64,000 bases of DNA from an uncultured Lachnospiraceae bacterium (GTDB lineage Bacteria; Bacillota; Clostridia; Lachnospirales; Lachnospiraceae). The position numbers were made by a program, and so were the translations under genes. Location of the stretch: assembly GCA_910584205.1 (NCBI GenBank), contig CAJUAA010000003.1, forward strand, positions 62,001 through 126,000, written 5' to 3'. Positions 20,460 to 28,386 of this stretch are shown piece after piece; position 1 is the stretch's first letter, and every line of letters begins with the position of its first letter. The notes under the pieces were generated by a model. That model had not been told where the DNA came from. It worked only from the letters and a program-made list of their open reading frames with translations, and did not search any database.

Positions 20460-20513
20460 TTTATATGGTTTTACAAAAAGTTTATAAATATCCCCGCTTC
20501 CTTGTGGTATAAT
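20460..20513 (+). promoter_or_regulatory. Promoter with 11-bp direct repeats, upstream of the kinase-regulator operon
   Basis: A TATAAT at 20508-20513 has no good -35 box. In its place are TTTACAAA (20470-20477) and TTTATAAA (20481-20488), exactly 11 bp apart, with a third weaker copy TTTATATG at 20460. Helical-phase direct repeats at the -35 region are typical sites for OmpR/PhoB-family regulators, suggesting autoactivation by the downstream regulator. Confidence 0.6.
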
Positions 20514-20542
20514 GCCTTATAGAAAAGAGGGAGACAACGAAA

Positions 20543-21634
20543 TTGAACCTGAAGACAAAGCTCATCATCACATTTGCTGTCGTCATCGCCGTCCCGCTGT
20601 TTTTGATTACAGTAGTATTTGCCGGATTCATGAGCCTGCAGCCGGTGGAGGTCGCCACCCCCCAGACCCGGGAATTTCTCGGGGAGATGCTCGTATCTGT
20701 CATCCTCATCATGGCCATGACCAGCAGCTTTCTCATTGTGTGGATCTACCGCAGTATTCTGAATCCCATAGAGACTCTGAAGAAGGCCACCCGGAACATC
20801 CGGGACGGCAATCTGGATTTTGAAGTGGGTATCGAGGACAATGATGAGATCGGAGAACTGTGCGCCGATTTCGAAGAAATGCGAATCCGCCTGAAAGAAT
20901 CCACCGAGGAAAAGGTCATCTTCGACAGCCAGAACAAGGAGCTGATCAGCAATATTTCCCATGACCTGAAGACGCCGATCACCGCCATCAAGGGTTATGT
21001 GGAAGGGCTTCTGGACGGCGTGGCGGACACCCCGGAGAAGCAGGAAAAGTATCTGCGGACCATTTACAACAAAGCCAACGACATGGACCGGCTGATCAAC
21101 GAACTGACCTTTTATTCCAAGATCGACACCAACCGCATTCCCTATACGTTCAGCAAGATCAATGTTCGTGAATATTTCGACGACTGTATCGAGGATATCG
21201 GCCTGGAGCTGGGCCAGCAGCAGATTGAACTGACGTATGAAAATCAGGTGGCCGGAGACATTATGGTCATCGCAGACGCCGAGCAGATGAAACGGGTCAT
21301 CAACAACATCGTCAGCAATTCCATCAAATACATGGATAAGCCGAACCGTTTCATCCGTATCCGAGTGCTTGACGTGGGGGATTTCATCCAGGTGGAGATC
21401 GAGGACAACGGGCGGGGCATCGCCACCAAGGATCTTCCTTATATCTTTGACCGCTTCTTCCGGACGGATACCTCCAGGAATTCCTCCAAGGGCGGAAGCG
21501 GCATCGGCCTCTCCATCGTCCACAAGATCATGGAGGACCACGGCGGAAAGGTCTGGGTAACCAGCAGAGAAGAAATCGGAACTACGATGTATTTTGTGCT
21601 TAGAAAATATCAGGAGGTACCGGTAAGTGAGTAA
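20543..21634 (+). CDS. Two-component sensor histidine kinase
   Basis: Membrane-bound histidine kinase of 363 residues. Two membrane helices (about 7-28 and 47-67) enclose an extracytoplasmic loop of only about 20 residues, so it probably senses within the membrane or through a partner. A HAMP domain (about 68-120) follows. The H-box is LISNISHDLKTPITAIKGY (His near 140). N-box NNIVSNSIKY, DNGRGI and GSGIGLSIV complete the ATPase domain. The start is TTG at 20543 with GAGGGAG about 10 nt upstream. The stop overlaps the response regulator start by 8 nt. The kinase gene comes before the regulator gene, the reverse of the common order. Confidence 0.95.
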   Translation: MNLKTKLIITFAVVIAVPLFLITVVFAGFMSLQPVEVATPQTREFLGEMLVSVILIMAMTSSFLIVWIYRSILNPIETLKKATRNIRDGNLDFEVGIEDNDEIGELCADFEEMRIRLKESTEEKVIFDSQNKELISNISHDLKTPITAIKGYVEGLLDGVADTPEKQEKYLRTIYNKANDMDRLINELTFYSKIDTNRIPYTFSKINVREYFDDCIEDIGLELGQQQIELTYENQVAGDIMVIADAEQMKRVINNIVSNSIKYMDKPNRFIRIRVLDVGDFIQVEIEDNGRGIATKDLPYIFDRFFRTDTSRNSSKGGSGIGLSIVHKIMEDHGGKVWVTSREEIGTTMYFVLRKYQEVPVSE

Positions 21635-22316
21635 GATATTGATTATTGAAGATGAAGAAGCCATCGCCGATCTGGAAAAAGACTACCTGGAGCTGAGCGG
21701 TTTTAAGGTAGAGATTGAAGACCGGGGCGACACCGGGCTCACCAGGGCCCTGAAGGAAGAATTTGATCTGATCATCCTGGACCTGATGCTTCCGGGCGTA
21801 GACGGTTTTGAGATCTGCCGGCAGATCCGCGAAGAAAAGAACATCCCTGTCATCATGGTCTCCGCCAAAAAGGACGACATCGACAAGATCCGCGGCCTGG
21901 GCCTGGGCGCCGACGACTATATGACCAAGCCCTTCAGCCCCAGCGAACTGGTGGCGCGGGTGAAAGCCCACATGGCACGGTATGAACGGCTGATCGGAAG
22001 CGGCATTCAGGAAAATGAGATTGTGGAGATCCGGGGGATCAAAATCGACAAGACTGCCAGACGGGTATGGATCAACGGTGAAGAAAAAGCGTTCACTTCC
22101 AAGGAATTTGACCTGCTTACTTTCCTTGCGCAGAATCCCAACCATGTCTATACGAAGGAAGAACTGTTCAGTAAAATCTGGGACATGGAATCCATCGGAG
22201 ACATCGCCACGGTCACCGTACACATCAAGAAGATCCGCGAAAAGATCGAATTCAACACCGCCAAGCCTCAGTACATCGAGACCATCTGGGGCGTAGGATA
22301 TCGTTTTAAAGTATAA
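21627..22316 (+). CDS. OmpR/PhoB-family response regulator
   Basis: A 229-residue partner of the upstream kinase. The receiver domain has DEE near residue 9, the phosphoacceptor in LIILDLMLPGVDGFE (Asp about 52), the MVSAKKDD switch Thr/Ser position (here Ser) and KPF (Lys about 102). The C-terminal winged helix has SKEFDLLTFLAQNPNHVYT and TVTVHIKKIREKIE with a typical GVGYRFKV end. The start is GTG at 21627 behind AGGAGG at 21612-21617, overlapping the kinase stop. Targets are unknown; the operon's own promoter carries phased direct repeats. Confidence 0.95.
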   Translation: MSKILIIEDEEAIADLEKDYLELSGFKVEIEDRGDTGLTRALKEEFDLIILDLMLPGVDGFEICRQIREEKNIPVIMVSAKKDDIDKIRGLGLGADDYMTKPFSPSELVARVKAHMARYERLIGSGIQENEIVEIRGIKIDKTARRVWINGEEKAFTSKEFDLLTFLAQNPNHVYTKEELFSKIWDMESIGDIATVTVHIKKIREKIEFNTAKPQYIETIWGVGYRFKV

Positions 22317-22325
22317 CCAGCTCAA

Positions 22326-22353
22326 GGGACCACGCATACGCGGTCCCTTTTTC
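22326..22353 (+). terminator. Intrinsic terminator after the two-component operon
   Basis: GGGACCACG and CGCGGTCCC form a stem around CATA, followed by TTTTTC. It lies between this operon and convergent murA; its U-tract favours the plus strand. Confidence 0.88.
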
Positions 22354-22385
22354 ATGCCTTTCGGCTGTATATACGTCTTGTCCCA

Positions 22386-23678
22386 TCAGCCCACTTTCAG
22401 GCGGAATTTCTGAATCTCCTTCTCGCTTGCCACCTTCTGGATCTGCGCGCCGAGCCCCTGGAATTTCAGGTCCAGATTCTCATAGCCGCGCTCAATATAG
22501 TAGATATCGTCCACGATGGTGATTCCCTCCGCGGCCAGCCCCGCGATCACAAGCGCCGCGCCTGCCCGCAGATCCGGCGCGCTCACTCTGGCGCCCGTAA
22601 AACGGTCCACGCCGCTGATAACCGCCACGTTCCCTTCCACCTTCACGGACGCGCCCATACGGGCCAGCTCGTCCACATAGCGGAATCGGTTCTCAAAGAT
22701 GCTTTCCGTCACGATGCTGGTGCCGTCCGCAATGGCCAGGGATACTGCGATCTGAGGCTGCATATCTGTGGGAAAGCCCGGGTAGGGCATGGTCTTTACA
22801 TGGGTTCCCTGAAGCTTCTGCGGCGCCACGATACGCACCGCGTCGTCATATTCATGTACCTGGCAGCCCAGCTCCATGATCTTGGCGCTGGTGGCCTCCA
22901 GATGCTTCGGTATCACATTTTTCAATATAATATCTCCGCCCGTCACAGCCGCCGCGAACATGAACGTGCCCGCTTCGATCTGATCCGGAATGATGGAATA
23001 TTCGGTCTTATGAAGGAATTTCACACCTTTGATACGGATCACGTCCGTACCGGCTCCCTTGATGCGCGCGCCCATGCTGTTCAGGAAGTTCGCCACATCC
23101 ACCACATGGGGTTCCTTTGCGGCGTTCTCGATGGTCGTATTCCCGTCCGCCATGGCAGCCGCCATCATAATGTTGATCGTCGCGCCCACGCTGACCATAT
23201 CCAGAAAGATATGTGCGCCGTGAAGCTCCGCCGCCTCCGCGATGATAAAGCCATGCTCGATCCTGGTCTTCGCGCCCATGGCCTTGAATCCCTTCAGATG
23301 CTGATCGATGGGGCGGCTTCCGATGTTGCAGCCTCCCGGCAGCGGCACCTGCGCCCTTTTGTATTTGCCCAGCAGAGCGCCCAGCAGATAGTAGGACGCC
23401 CGGATCTTCTTCATGCTCTCGCTCTCCACGATGAAATTCTCCACGCTGGACCCGTTCACCGTCACCGCGTGCCGGTCCACGCGGTCGATCCGCGTGCCGA
23501 TGCCCTCCATAGCATCCAGAAGCGCATTGATATCCCGGACATCCGGGAGATTATCTATATATACAGTTTCATTGGTCATATTTGCAGCGGCCAGAATTGC
23601 CAGCGCCGCGTTCTTCGCTCCGCCGATCTCCACTTCTCCGCTCAGCGGCTTTCCGCCTTTGATAATATACTGTTCCAC
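22386..23678 (-). CDS. murA: UDP-N-acetylglucosamine 1-carboxyvinyltransferase
   Basis: First committed step of peptidoglycan synthesis: transfers enolpyruvate from PEP to UDP-GlcNAc. About 430 residues. GGAKNAALAILAA near the N terminus and PLPGGCNIGSRPID around the catalytic Cys (about residue 116), so the fosfomycin target Cys is present. DMQPQIAVSLAIADG and the C-terminal DLRAGAALVIAGL are also standard. GTG at 23678 is preferred over GTG at 23684 because the latter overlaps the GAGGTG ribosome binding site. Own promoter at 23833-23861. Many Firmicutes have two MurA paralogues; which one this is cannot be told here. Confidence 0.96.
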   Translation of the reverse strand: MEQYIIKGGKPLSGEVEIGGAKNAALAILAAANMTNETVYIDNLPDVRDINALLDAMEGIGTRIDRVDRHAVTVNGSSVENFIVESESMKKIRASYYLLGALLGKYKRAQVPLPGGCNIGSRPIDQHLKGFKAMGAKTRIEHGFIIAEAAELHGAHIFLDMVSVGATINIMMAAAMADGNTTIENAAKEPHVVDVANFLNSMGARIKGAGTDVIRIKGVKFLHKTEYSIIPDQIEAGTFMFAAAVTGGDIILKNVIPKHLEATSAKIMELGCQVHEYDDAVRIVAPQKLQGTHVKTMPYPGFPTDMQPQIAVSLAIADGTSIVTESIFENRFRYVDELARMGASVKVEGNVAVISGVDRFTGARVSAPDLRAGAALVIAGLAAEGITIVDDIYYIERGYENLDLKFQGLGAQIQKVASEKEIQKFRLKVG

Positions 23679-23832
23679 GATCACACCTCATCGTTTTTGT
23701 TCCGATTTATTTTCTATGTAAAGCTTGCACCGAAACGGCGCTTCTTATTCGCAAATTTCCTTGCAGACTCCTGTATAAATCTGCCAGTATGTTTTTCATT
23801 TCCATGCATATATTTGTTTGCATATCTTTGTT

Positions 23833-23861
23833 ATTATAAACGAAGCATTCTGAAAAATCAA
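23833..23861 (-). promoter_or_regulatory. Sigma-A promoter for murA
   Basis: TTGATT (23856-23861) and TATAAT (23833-23838) with 17-nt spacing on the minus strand; the leader to murA is about 145 nt. Confidence 0.82.
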
Positions 23862-23917
23862 TCAACACAATGTCAAAAAAAGACTTAATTTTTTCTTTAA
23901 AATTCTTCCGATCTCTA

Positions 23918-23945
23918 TTGACAAATCTCTCAAACGTGCTATGAT
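23918..23945 (+). promoter_or_regulatory. Sigma-A promoter for kdgK-eda
   Basis: TTGACA (23918-23923) and TATGAT (23940-23945) with 16-nt spacing. The 335-nt gap between murA and kdgK holds this promoter, the murA promoter and the two operator boxes described next. Confidence 0.85.
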
Positions 23946-23954
23946 TGATGTATA

Positions 23955-23987
23955 TTCGATATTGCGAATATATTTCGTATATACGAA
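23955..23987 (+). promoter_or_regulatory. Two palindromic operator-like boxes TTCG-N6-CGAA
   Basis: TTCGATATTGCGAA (23955-23968) and TTCGTATATACGAA (23974-23987) are 14-bp dyads, the second perfect, centred 19 bp apart. They begin 10 nt after the -10 box, covering the transcription start region, the usual place for a repressor. The cognate regulator is not encoded nearby. Confidence 0.75.
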
Positions 23988-24013
23988 CAAATGATTATGT
24001 AAGGAGAGGTATT

Positions 24014-25111
24014 ATGAATCTGAATCTAAAACCAGCCGGTGAATACGCATTTGACGCCGTTTCTCTGGGCGAAGTCATGCTCCGCCTGGATCCCGGCGAA
24101 GGACGTATCCGTACCGCAAGGCAGTTTCGCGCGTGGGAAGGCGGCGGAGAATACAACGTCATCCGGGGCCTGCGCCGGTGCTTCGGCCTGAAGACCGCGG
24201 TCATCACGGCATTTGCGGACAACGAGATCGGAAAGCTTATGGAAGACTTTATCCTCCAGGGCGGCGTCGACACCTCCCTCATCAAGTGGATGAAGACTGA
24301 CGGCATCGGACGGGTGTGCCGCAACGGGCTCAATTTTACGGAGAGAGGCTTTGGCATCCGCGGAGCAGTGGGCTGCTCGGACCGCGCCAACACCGCCATC
24401 TCCAAGGCCACGCCGGAGGACTTCGACTTTGAACGCATCTTCGGGGAGCTGGGGGTACGCTGGCTTCATACGGGAGGCATCTACGCCGCACTGTCCGAGC
24501 AGGCGTGCGAGACCGTCCTGGCAGCCATCAAAACCGCGAAAAAATACGGCACCATCGTATCCTATGACCTGAACTATCGCCCGTCCATGTGGAGCGCCAT
24601 CGGCGGACAGGAAAAGGCGCAGCAGATCAACCGGGAGATCGCGCAGTATGTGGATGTCATGATCGGGAATGAGGAAGACTTTACCGCATGCCTGGGCTTC
24701 CAGATCGAGGGAAATGACGAGAATCTGAAGAAGCTGAACATCGACGGCTACAAGAAGATGATCAATGATGCCGTCCGGACCTACCCGAACTTCAAGGCCG
24801 TGGCCACCACGCTTCGGGAAGTGAAGACCGCCACCGTCAACGACTGGAGCGCCCTGTGCTGGGCCGGCGGCGAGATCTATAAGGCAAAGGACTACAAAGG
24901 ACTGGAGATCATGGACCGGGTGGGCGGCGGCGATTCCTTCGCATCCGGGCTGATCTACGGCCTCATGGCCACCGGCGACGCAGAGACCGCCGTCAACTAC
25001 GGCGCAGCCCACGGCGCGCTTGCCATGACCACGCCGGGAGACACCACCATGGCATCCAGAAAAGAAGTGGAAGCCGTTATGGGCGGCGCCGGCGCACGGG
25101 TACAGAGATAA
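24014..25111 (+). CDS. kdgK: 2-keto-3-deoxygluconate kinase (PfkB family)
   Basis: Phosphorylates 2-keto-3-deoxygluconate to KDPG, the substrate of the aldolase encoded next. A 365-residue ribokinase-fold protein: SLGEVMLRLDPGEGRI at the N terminus, GGGEYNVIRGLRR in the substrate lid region, SYDLNYRPSMW in the middle, and DRVGGGDSFASGLIYGL with the catalytic Asp (about residue 305). Specificity is inferred from the partner gene. ATG at 24014 follows AAGGAGAGG; the ORF extends further upstream through the operators and is rejected. Spaced 20 nt from eda. Confidence 0.88.
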   Translation: MNLNLKPAGEYAFDAVSLGEVMLRLDPGEGRIRTARQFRAWEGGGEYNVIRGLRRCFGLKTAVITAFADNEIGKLMEDFILQGGVDTSLIKWMKTDGIGRVCRNGLNFTERGFGIRGAVGCSDRANTAISKATPEDFDFERIFGELGVRWLHTGGIYAALSEQACETVLAAIKTAKKYGTIVSYDLNYRPSMWSAIGGQEKAQQINREIAQYVDVMIGNEEDFTACLGFQIEGNDENLKKLNIDGYKKMINDAVRTYPNFKAVATTLREVKTATVNDWSALCWAGGEIYKAKDYKGLEIMDRVGGGDSFASGLIYGLMATGDAETAVNYGAAHGALAMTTPGDTTMASRKEVEAVMGGAGARVQR

Positions 25112-25131
25112 CACAGAGAAGGAGAACGAAC

Positions 25132-25770
25132 ATGAACGAAATATTACAGAAAATGCACGAGATCGGGATCATTCCCGTGGTTGTTTTAAACGATGCCAAA
25201 GATGCGGAGCCTCTCGGAAAAGCGCTGCTGAACGGCGGCCTTCCCTGCGCGGAGGTGACTTTCCGTACGGACGCCGCAGAGGAATCCATCCGCATCATGT
25301 CTGAAAAATTCCCGGATCTTCTGGTGGGTGCGGGCACGGTCCTGACCACGGAGCAGGTAGACCGGGCGGTAGCTGCCGGCGCAAAATTCATCGTAAGCCC
25401 CGGCTTGAACCCGAAGGTGGTACAGTACTGCCTGGACAAGAATGTCCCCATCACGCCCGGCGTCGTCACGCCCGGCGAGATCGAGAAAGCTATCGAGCTG
25501 GGGCTTGAAGTAGTCAAGTTCTTCCCGGCGGAGCCCTCCGGCGGCCTTCCCATGATCAATGCCGTAGGCGCAGCCTACACGACCATGAAATTCATGCCCA
25601 CCGGCGGCATCAGCGCCAAAAATGTGACCGACTATCTGAAATCCTCCAAAATCCACGCCTGCGGCGGCAGCTGGATGGTAAAAGGCGACCTGATCTCCGG
25701 CGGCCAGTTTGACAAAATCACGGAACTCTGCAAAGAAGCGGCACAGATCGTCAAAGACGTCAGAGGCTGA
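25132..25770 (+). CDS. eda: 2-keto-3-deoxy-6-phosphogluconate aldolase
   Basis: Class I aldolase that splits KDPG to pyruvate and glyceraldehyde 3-phosphate, completing hexuronate breakdown with the upstream kinase. The 212-residue TIM-barrel subunit has AEVTFRTDAAEESI (catalytic Glu and Arg), GAGTVLTTEQ, SPGLNPKVV and EVVKFFPAEPSGG with the Schiff-base Lys (about residue 128). Ribosome binding site AAGGAG. Terminated by the hairpin at 25847-25878. Confidence 0.95.
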   Translation: MNEILQKMHEIGIIPVVVLNDAKDAEPLGKALLNGGLPCAEVTFRTDAAEESIRIMSEKFPDLLVGAGTVLTTEQVDRAVAAGAKFIVSPGLNPKVVQYCLDKNVPITPGVVTPGEIEKAIELGLEVVKFFPAEPSGGLPMINAVGAAYTTMKFMPTGGISAKNVTDYLKSSKIHACGGSWMVKGDLISGGQFDKITELCKEAAQIVKDVRG

Positions 25771-25846
25771 ATCCGGACCCCATTTTCGTAATGCATCGGC
25801 AGTCTGCCAGCTGACGGAACATTACATTTCTCCTAAACAATATACG

Positions 25847-25878
25847 AAAAAAGGATGCGCGAAGACGCATCCTTTTTT
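25847..25878. terminator. Intrinsic terminator after kdgK-eda
   Basis: AAAAAAGGATGCG and CGCATCCTTTTTT form a 13-bp perfect stem around CGAAGA, with T and A tracts built into the arms, so it could act in both directions. Confidence 0.92.
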
Positions 25879-25905
25879 CAATATCCCCGGTCTCAAAATT
25901 TCACA

Positions 25906-25939
25906 TTCTCACAATTTTCTCACATTTGTCTGTTATACT
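25906..25939 (+). promoter_or_regulatory. Promoter with 11-bp direct repeats, upstream of the regulator-kinase fusion gene
   Basis: TTCTCACAATT (25906-25916) is followed immediately by TTCTCACATTT (25917-25927), and a TATACT -10 box lies at 25934-25939. The repeats take the place of a -35 box. Spacing of 11 bp is the usual mark of OmpR-family regulator sites. A related triplet of repeats lies upstream of the methyltransferase genes at 29228-29253. Confidence 0.65.
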
Positions 25940-25973
25940 TCCTTAAAAATGAACAGAAAACGAGGAAACATCT

Positions 25974-27749
25974 ATGCCAAGCATGCTGATCGTGGATGAC
26001 GACCATCATCTGCGCAGACTGATCCTGACTTATGCGCTGCTGGAAGATTTCCAGTGCCAGGAAGCCGAGGACGCCGTACAGGCTCTTCGGTATCTCCGAA
26101 AACAGGCCTATGACATCATCATCCTGGATGTCATGATGCCGGGCCCGGACGGATTCGAAGCGCTGTCGAACATACGGAAGCTCACCCAGACTCCCATTAT
26201 CATGCTTACTGCACGGAGCGAAGAATACGACAGGCTTCTGGGTTTTCATCTTGGAGCGGACGATTATGTATCAAAGCCCTTCAGTCCCAAAGAACTGATG
26301 GCAAGAGTCAACGCCATCCTGCGCCGTACAGGACGCAGGCCATCAGGCCAGTCGCTGTCTTTCGGAGGCATGACCATCGATCCGGATGCCCGTATGGTCT
26401 TTCTGGACAACGCGCCCGTAAAGCTTCCGCCGAAGGAGTTTGAACTGCTGCTGAAGATGGCACAGAATGAACACATTCTGGAAGATCTGGCAGTCATCGA
26501 CCTTGCCTATAATGAACAGATGGTCTCCTATCTGAGTACCGCGGCGCACGGCAAGATGATGCTCGTCGATTCTTCCGGCCGGCTGACCGCACTGTACAGT
26601 TACGGATATTCCATCGATCTGGAAGAAATCCTGTCCGACATCCAGATCTGGCAGTGTATTCAGGAGAGTAAAGAATATCGGTCCATCCTGTCCGGAACGC
26701 CCTACACCCGGGAACGAATGGACGGCGCACGCGTGGAATCCTACGAGACCGGCATCCCGGTCACCTATCACGGCCAGCGCGCCTATGTAATCCTGTACCG
26801 TTCCTTCGGCGAACTGTATGAAGTGCTGGACATGAACCGGAAGCAGCTGGTTGCCCTGAGCATTCTTCTGACTCTGGCCGCCTCTCTCCTCGCCGCTTTT
26901 CTGGCCGGTAAATTTGTAAAACCCATACTCGCCGTCAAGAAGGCCGTGGACCGTCTCGCCGCAGGAGAGCTTGACGCCTCTCCCGGTTTTACCGGATCCG
27001 ATGAAATCGGACGGCTTGCAGATTCTGTGGATAAGCTGGCCGCCGGCCTGCGCCGCGTGGACGTACTGCGAAAAGAAGTCATCGCCAACGTCTCCCACGA
27101 ACTTCGCTCGCCCCTGTCTCTCATCGGCGGATATGCGGAGATGGTTCGGGATATCACCTGGAAGCAGGAACGGCAGCGGAAGGAAAATCTGGATCTGATC
27201 ATCAGCGAGGCCAGGCGGATGAGCGAAATGGTCAGCGACATCATGGACTATTCCCAGTTTCAGTCCGGCTATCTCCAGCTGAACATGACAGACTGCGGCC
27301 TGTGTGAAATCATTGAGACGGAAACTCTGCATTTTCACAAAATCTTACAGGAGAATCATCTGAGTCTGCGGCTGGAACGCCCGCAGGAGGAATATATGAT
27401 CCGCGCGGACGCCCTGAAGATCAGCCAGGTGATCCGGAACCTTCTGAACAACGCCATCAACCATACCAAAGACGAGGGCCTCATCCGTGTCATCATACAG
27501 AAGGAAGCGCACGGCTTTACGGTATCTGTCGTCAATCCGGGAGAACCGATTCCCATGGAAGACAGAGAACTCATCTGGGAACGCTATCAGAGAAGCCAGC
27601 ACCAGGGCGCCAGACGACAGGGAACCGGCATCGGCCTGTCCATCGTCAGCACCATCTTAAAAGCCCACGCCTTTTCCTACGGCGTGGACTGTGAAAACGG
27701 CTTGACCCGCTTCTGGTTCCAGGTCCCCTCTCATCCCCTGCATTCATAA
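25974..27749 (+). CDS. Response regulator-histidine kinase fusion lacking a complete DNA-binding domain and the kinase's first membrane helix
   Basis: One 591-residue frame joins parts of what look like two genes. Residues 1-118 are an intact receiver (DDD at 8-10, Asp52 in IIILDVMMPGPDGFE, LTARS, Lys101). Residues about 125-168 are the start of an OmpR winged helix up to KEFELLLKMAQNEHI, where the recognition helix is missing. Without a break the sequence becomes a kinase: an extracytoplasmic-type sensor region (about 170-285) with no membrane helix before it, one helix (291-313), HAMP, H-box VSHELRSP (His375), NLLNNAINH and GTGIGLSIV. CAGAATG-aaca-CATTCTG sits at the junction (26463-26480). 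The topology makes normal sensing doubtful. Likely an in-frame deletion product. The stop overlaps the convergent methyltransferase by 19 bp. Confidence 0.85.
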   Translation: MPSMLIVDDDHHLRRLILTYALLEDFQCQEAEDAVQALRYLRKQAYDIIILDVMMPGPDGFEALSNIRKLTQTPIIMLTARSEEYDRLLGFHLGADDYVSKPFSPKELMARVNAILRRTGRRPSGQSLSFGGMTIDPDARMVFLDNAPVKLPPKEFELLLKMAQNEHILEDLAVIDLAYNEQMVSYLSTAAHGKMMLVDSSGRLTALYSYGYSIDLEEILSDIQIWQCIQESKEYRSILSGTPYTRERMDGARVESYETGIPVTYHGQRAYVILYRSFGELYEVLDMNRKQLVALSILLTLAASLLAAFLAGKFVKPILAVKKAVDRLAAGELDASPGFTGSDEIGRLADSVDKLAAGLRRVDVLRKEVIANVSHELRSPLSLIGGYAEMVRDITWKQERQRKENLDLIISEARRMSEMVSDIMDYSQFQSGYLQLNMTDCGLCEIIETETLHFHKILQENHLSLRLERPQEEYMIRADALKISQVIRNLLNNAINHTKDEGLIRVIIQKEAHGFTVSVVNPGEPIPMEDRELIWERYQRSQHQGARRQGTGIGLSIVSTILKAHAFSYGVDCENGLTRFWFQVPSHPLHS

Positions 27750-28360
27750 CAGTAATAGTCAAACCAGGAGATCAGGGATTTCTTCTTATAGATCAGCCGA
27801 AACGGCGTGTGCTTTACAAAATACTCATGGTATTCCGGATGCAGATAGATGAACCTGCAGGTTCTCGGCCTGCGCCGGATGCTTTCCAGCAGATGTCCCA
27901 TCATCGCTTCGAACACTTCCCTGGGGAACGGATTGAACATATAGAAATACGTGTATTCATCATAGTCCTCGTAAGACACGGCATCCGCCTGCACCGCATG
28001 GCATCTGGGAACCCCCAGATGCTCAAAATTTTCATTGGCGATATGCACCAGTTCCCCCGACAGATCGTATCCGCCGACCTTCCGGAACGGGAAGCGGCTC
28101 ATCAGATACATGGCCTTTCCCTTTCCGCACCCCAGATCCAGAATCGCGTCCGTTCTGCTGATCGGAAGTTTTTTCAGCACCTTCACCAGCGTGTCCGTAC
28201 ACGGCTGATACTGATGCCCATGGTCCGCGTCAAACCCCGCTTCCTCCGGCGTCATCCATCCGGAAAAATCCGCATTTTCCCGGAACAGCCGGTCATTTCT
28301 TCTGGCCATCATCTGCCAGAGCTTACAGATCATCTGATAGATCCTGTTTTCTCTCCACAT
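27731..28360 (-). CDS. Class I SAM-dependent methyltransferase
   Basis: A 209-residue Rossmann methyltransferase. DAILDLGCGKGKAMYLMSRF (about residues 72-91) is motif I, VGGYDLS the acidic loop that binds the SAM ribose, and FYMFNPFPREVFEAMM the motif IV/post-I region. The C terminus is basic and aromatic. ATG at 28360 is chosen because AAGGAGG (28370-28376) lies 9 nt upstream; ATG 28390 overlapping the previous stop (ATGA) is the alternative. The substrate is unknown; the NPF motif is seen in small-molecule and protein methyltransferases alike. Second gene of a two-methyltransferase unit. Confidence 0.85.
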   Translation of the reverse strand: MWRENRIYQMICKLWQMMARRNDRLFRENADFSGWMTPEEAGFDADHGHQYQPCTDTLVKVLKKLPISRTDAILDLGCGKGKAMYLMSRFPFRKVGGYDLSGELVHIANENFEHLGVPRCHAVQADAVSYEDYDEYTYFYMFNPFPREVFEAMMGHLLESIRRRPRTCRFIYLHPEYHEYFVKHTPFRLIYKKKSLISWFDYYCYECRG

Positions 28361-28386
28361 CCTCTGGTTCCTCCTTCTGCTGCCTT

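Noticed and set aside
25974..27749. The fusion gene as an ordinary hybrid histidine kinase.
   Set aside because: Hybrid kinases carry the receiver after the kinase core; here the receiver is first and is followed by a cut winged helix, which fits a joined regulator-kinase gene pair better.
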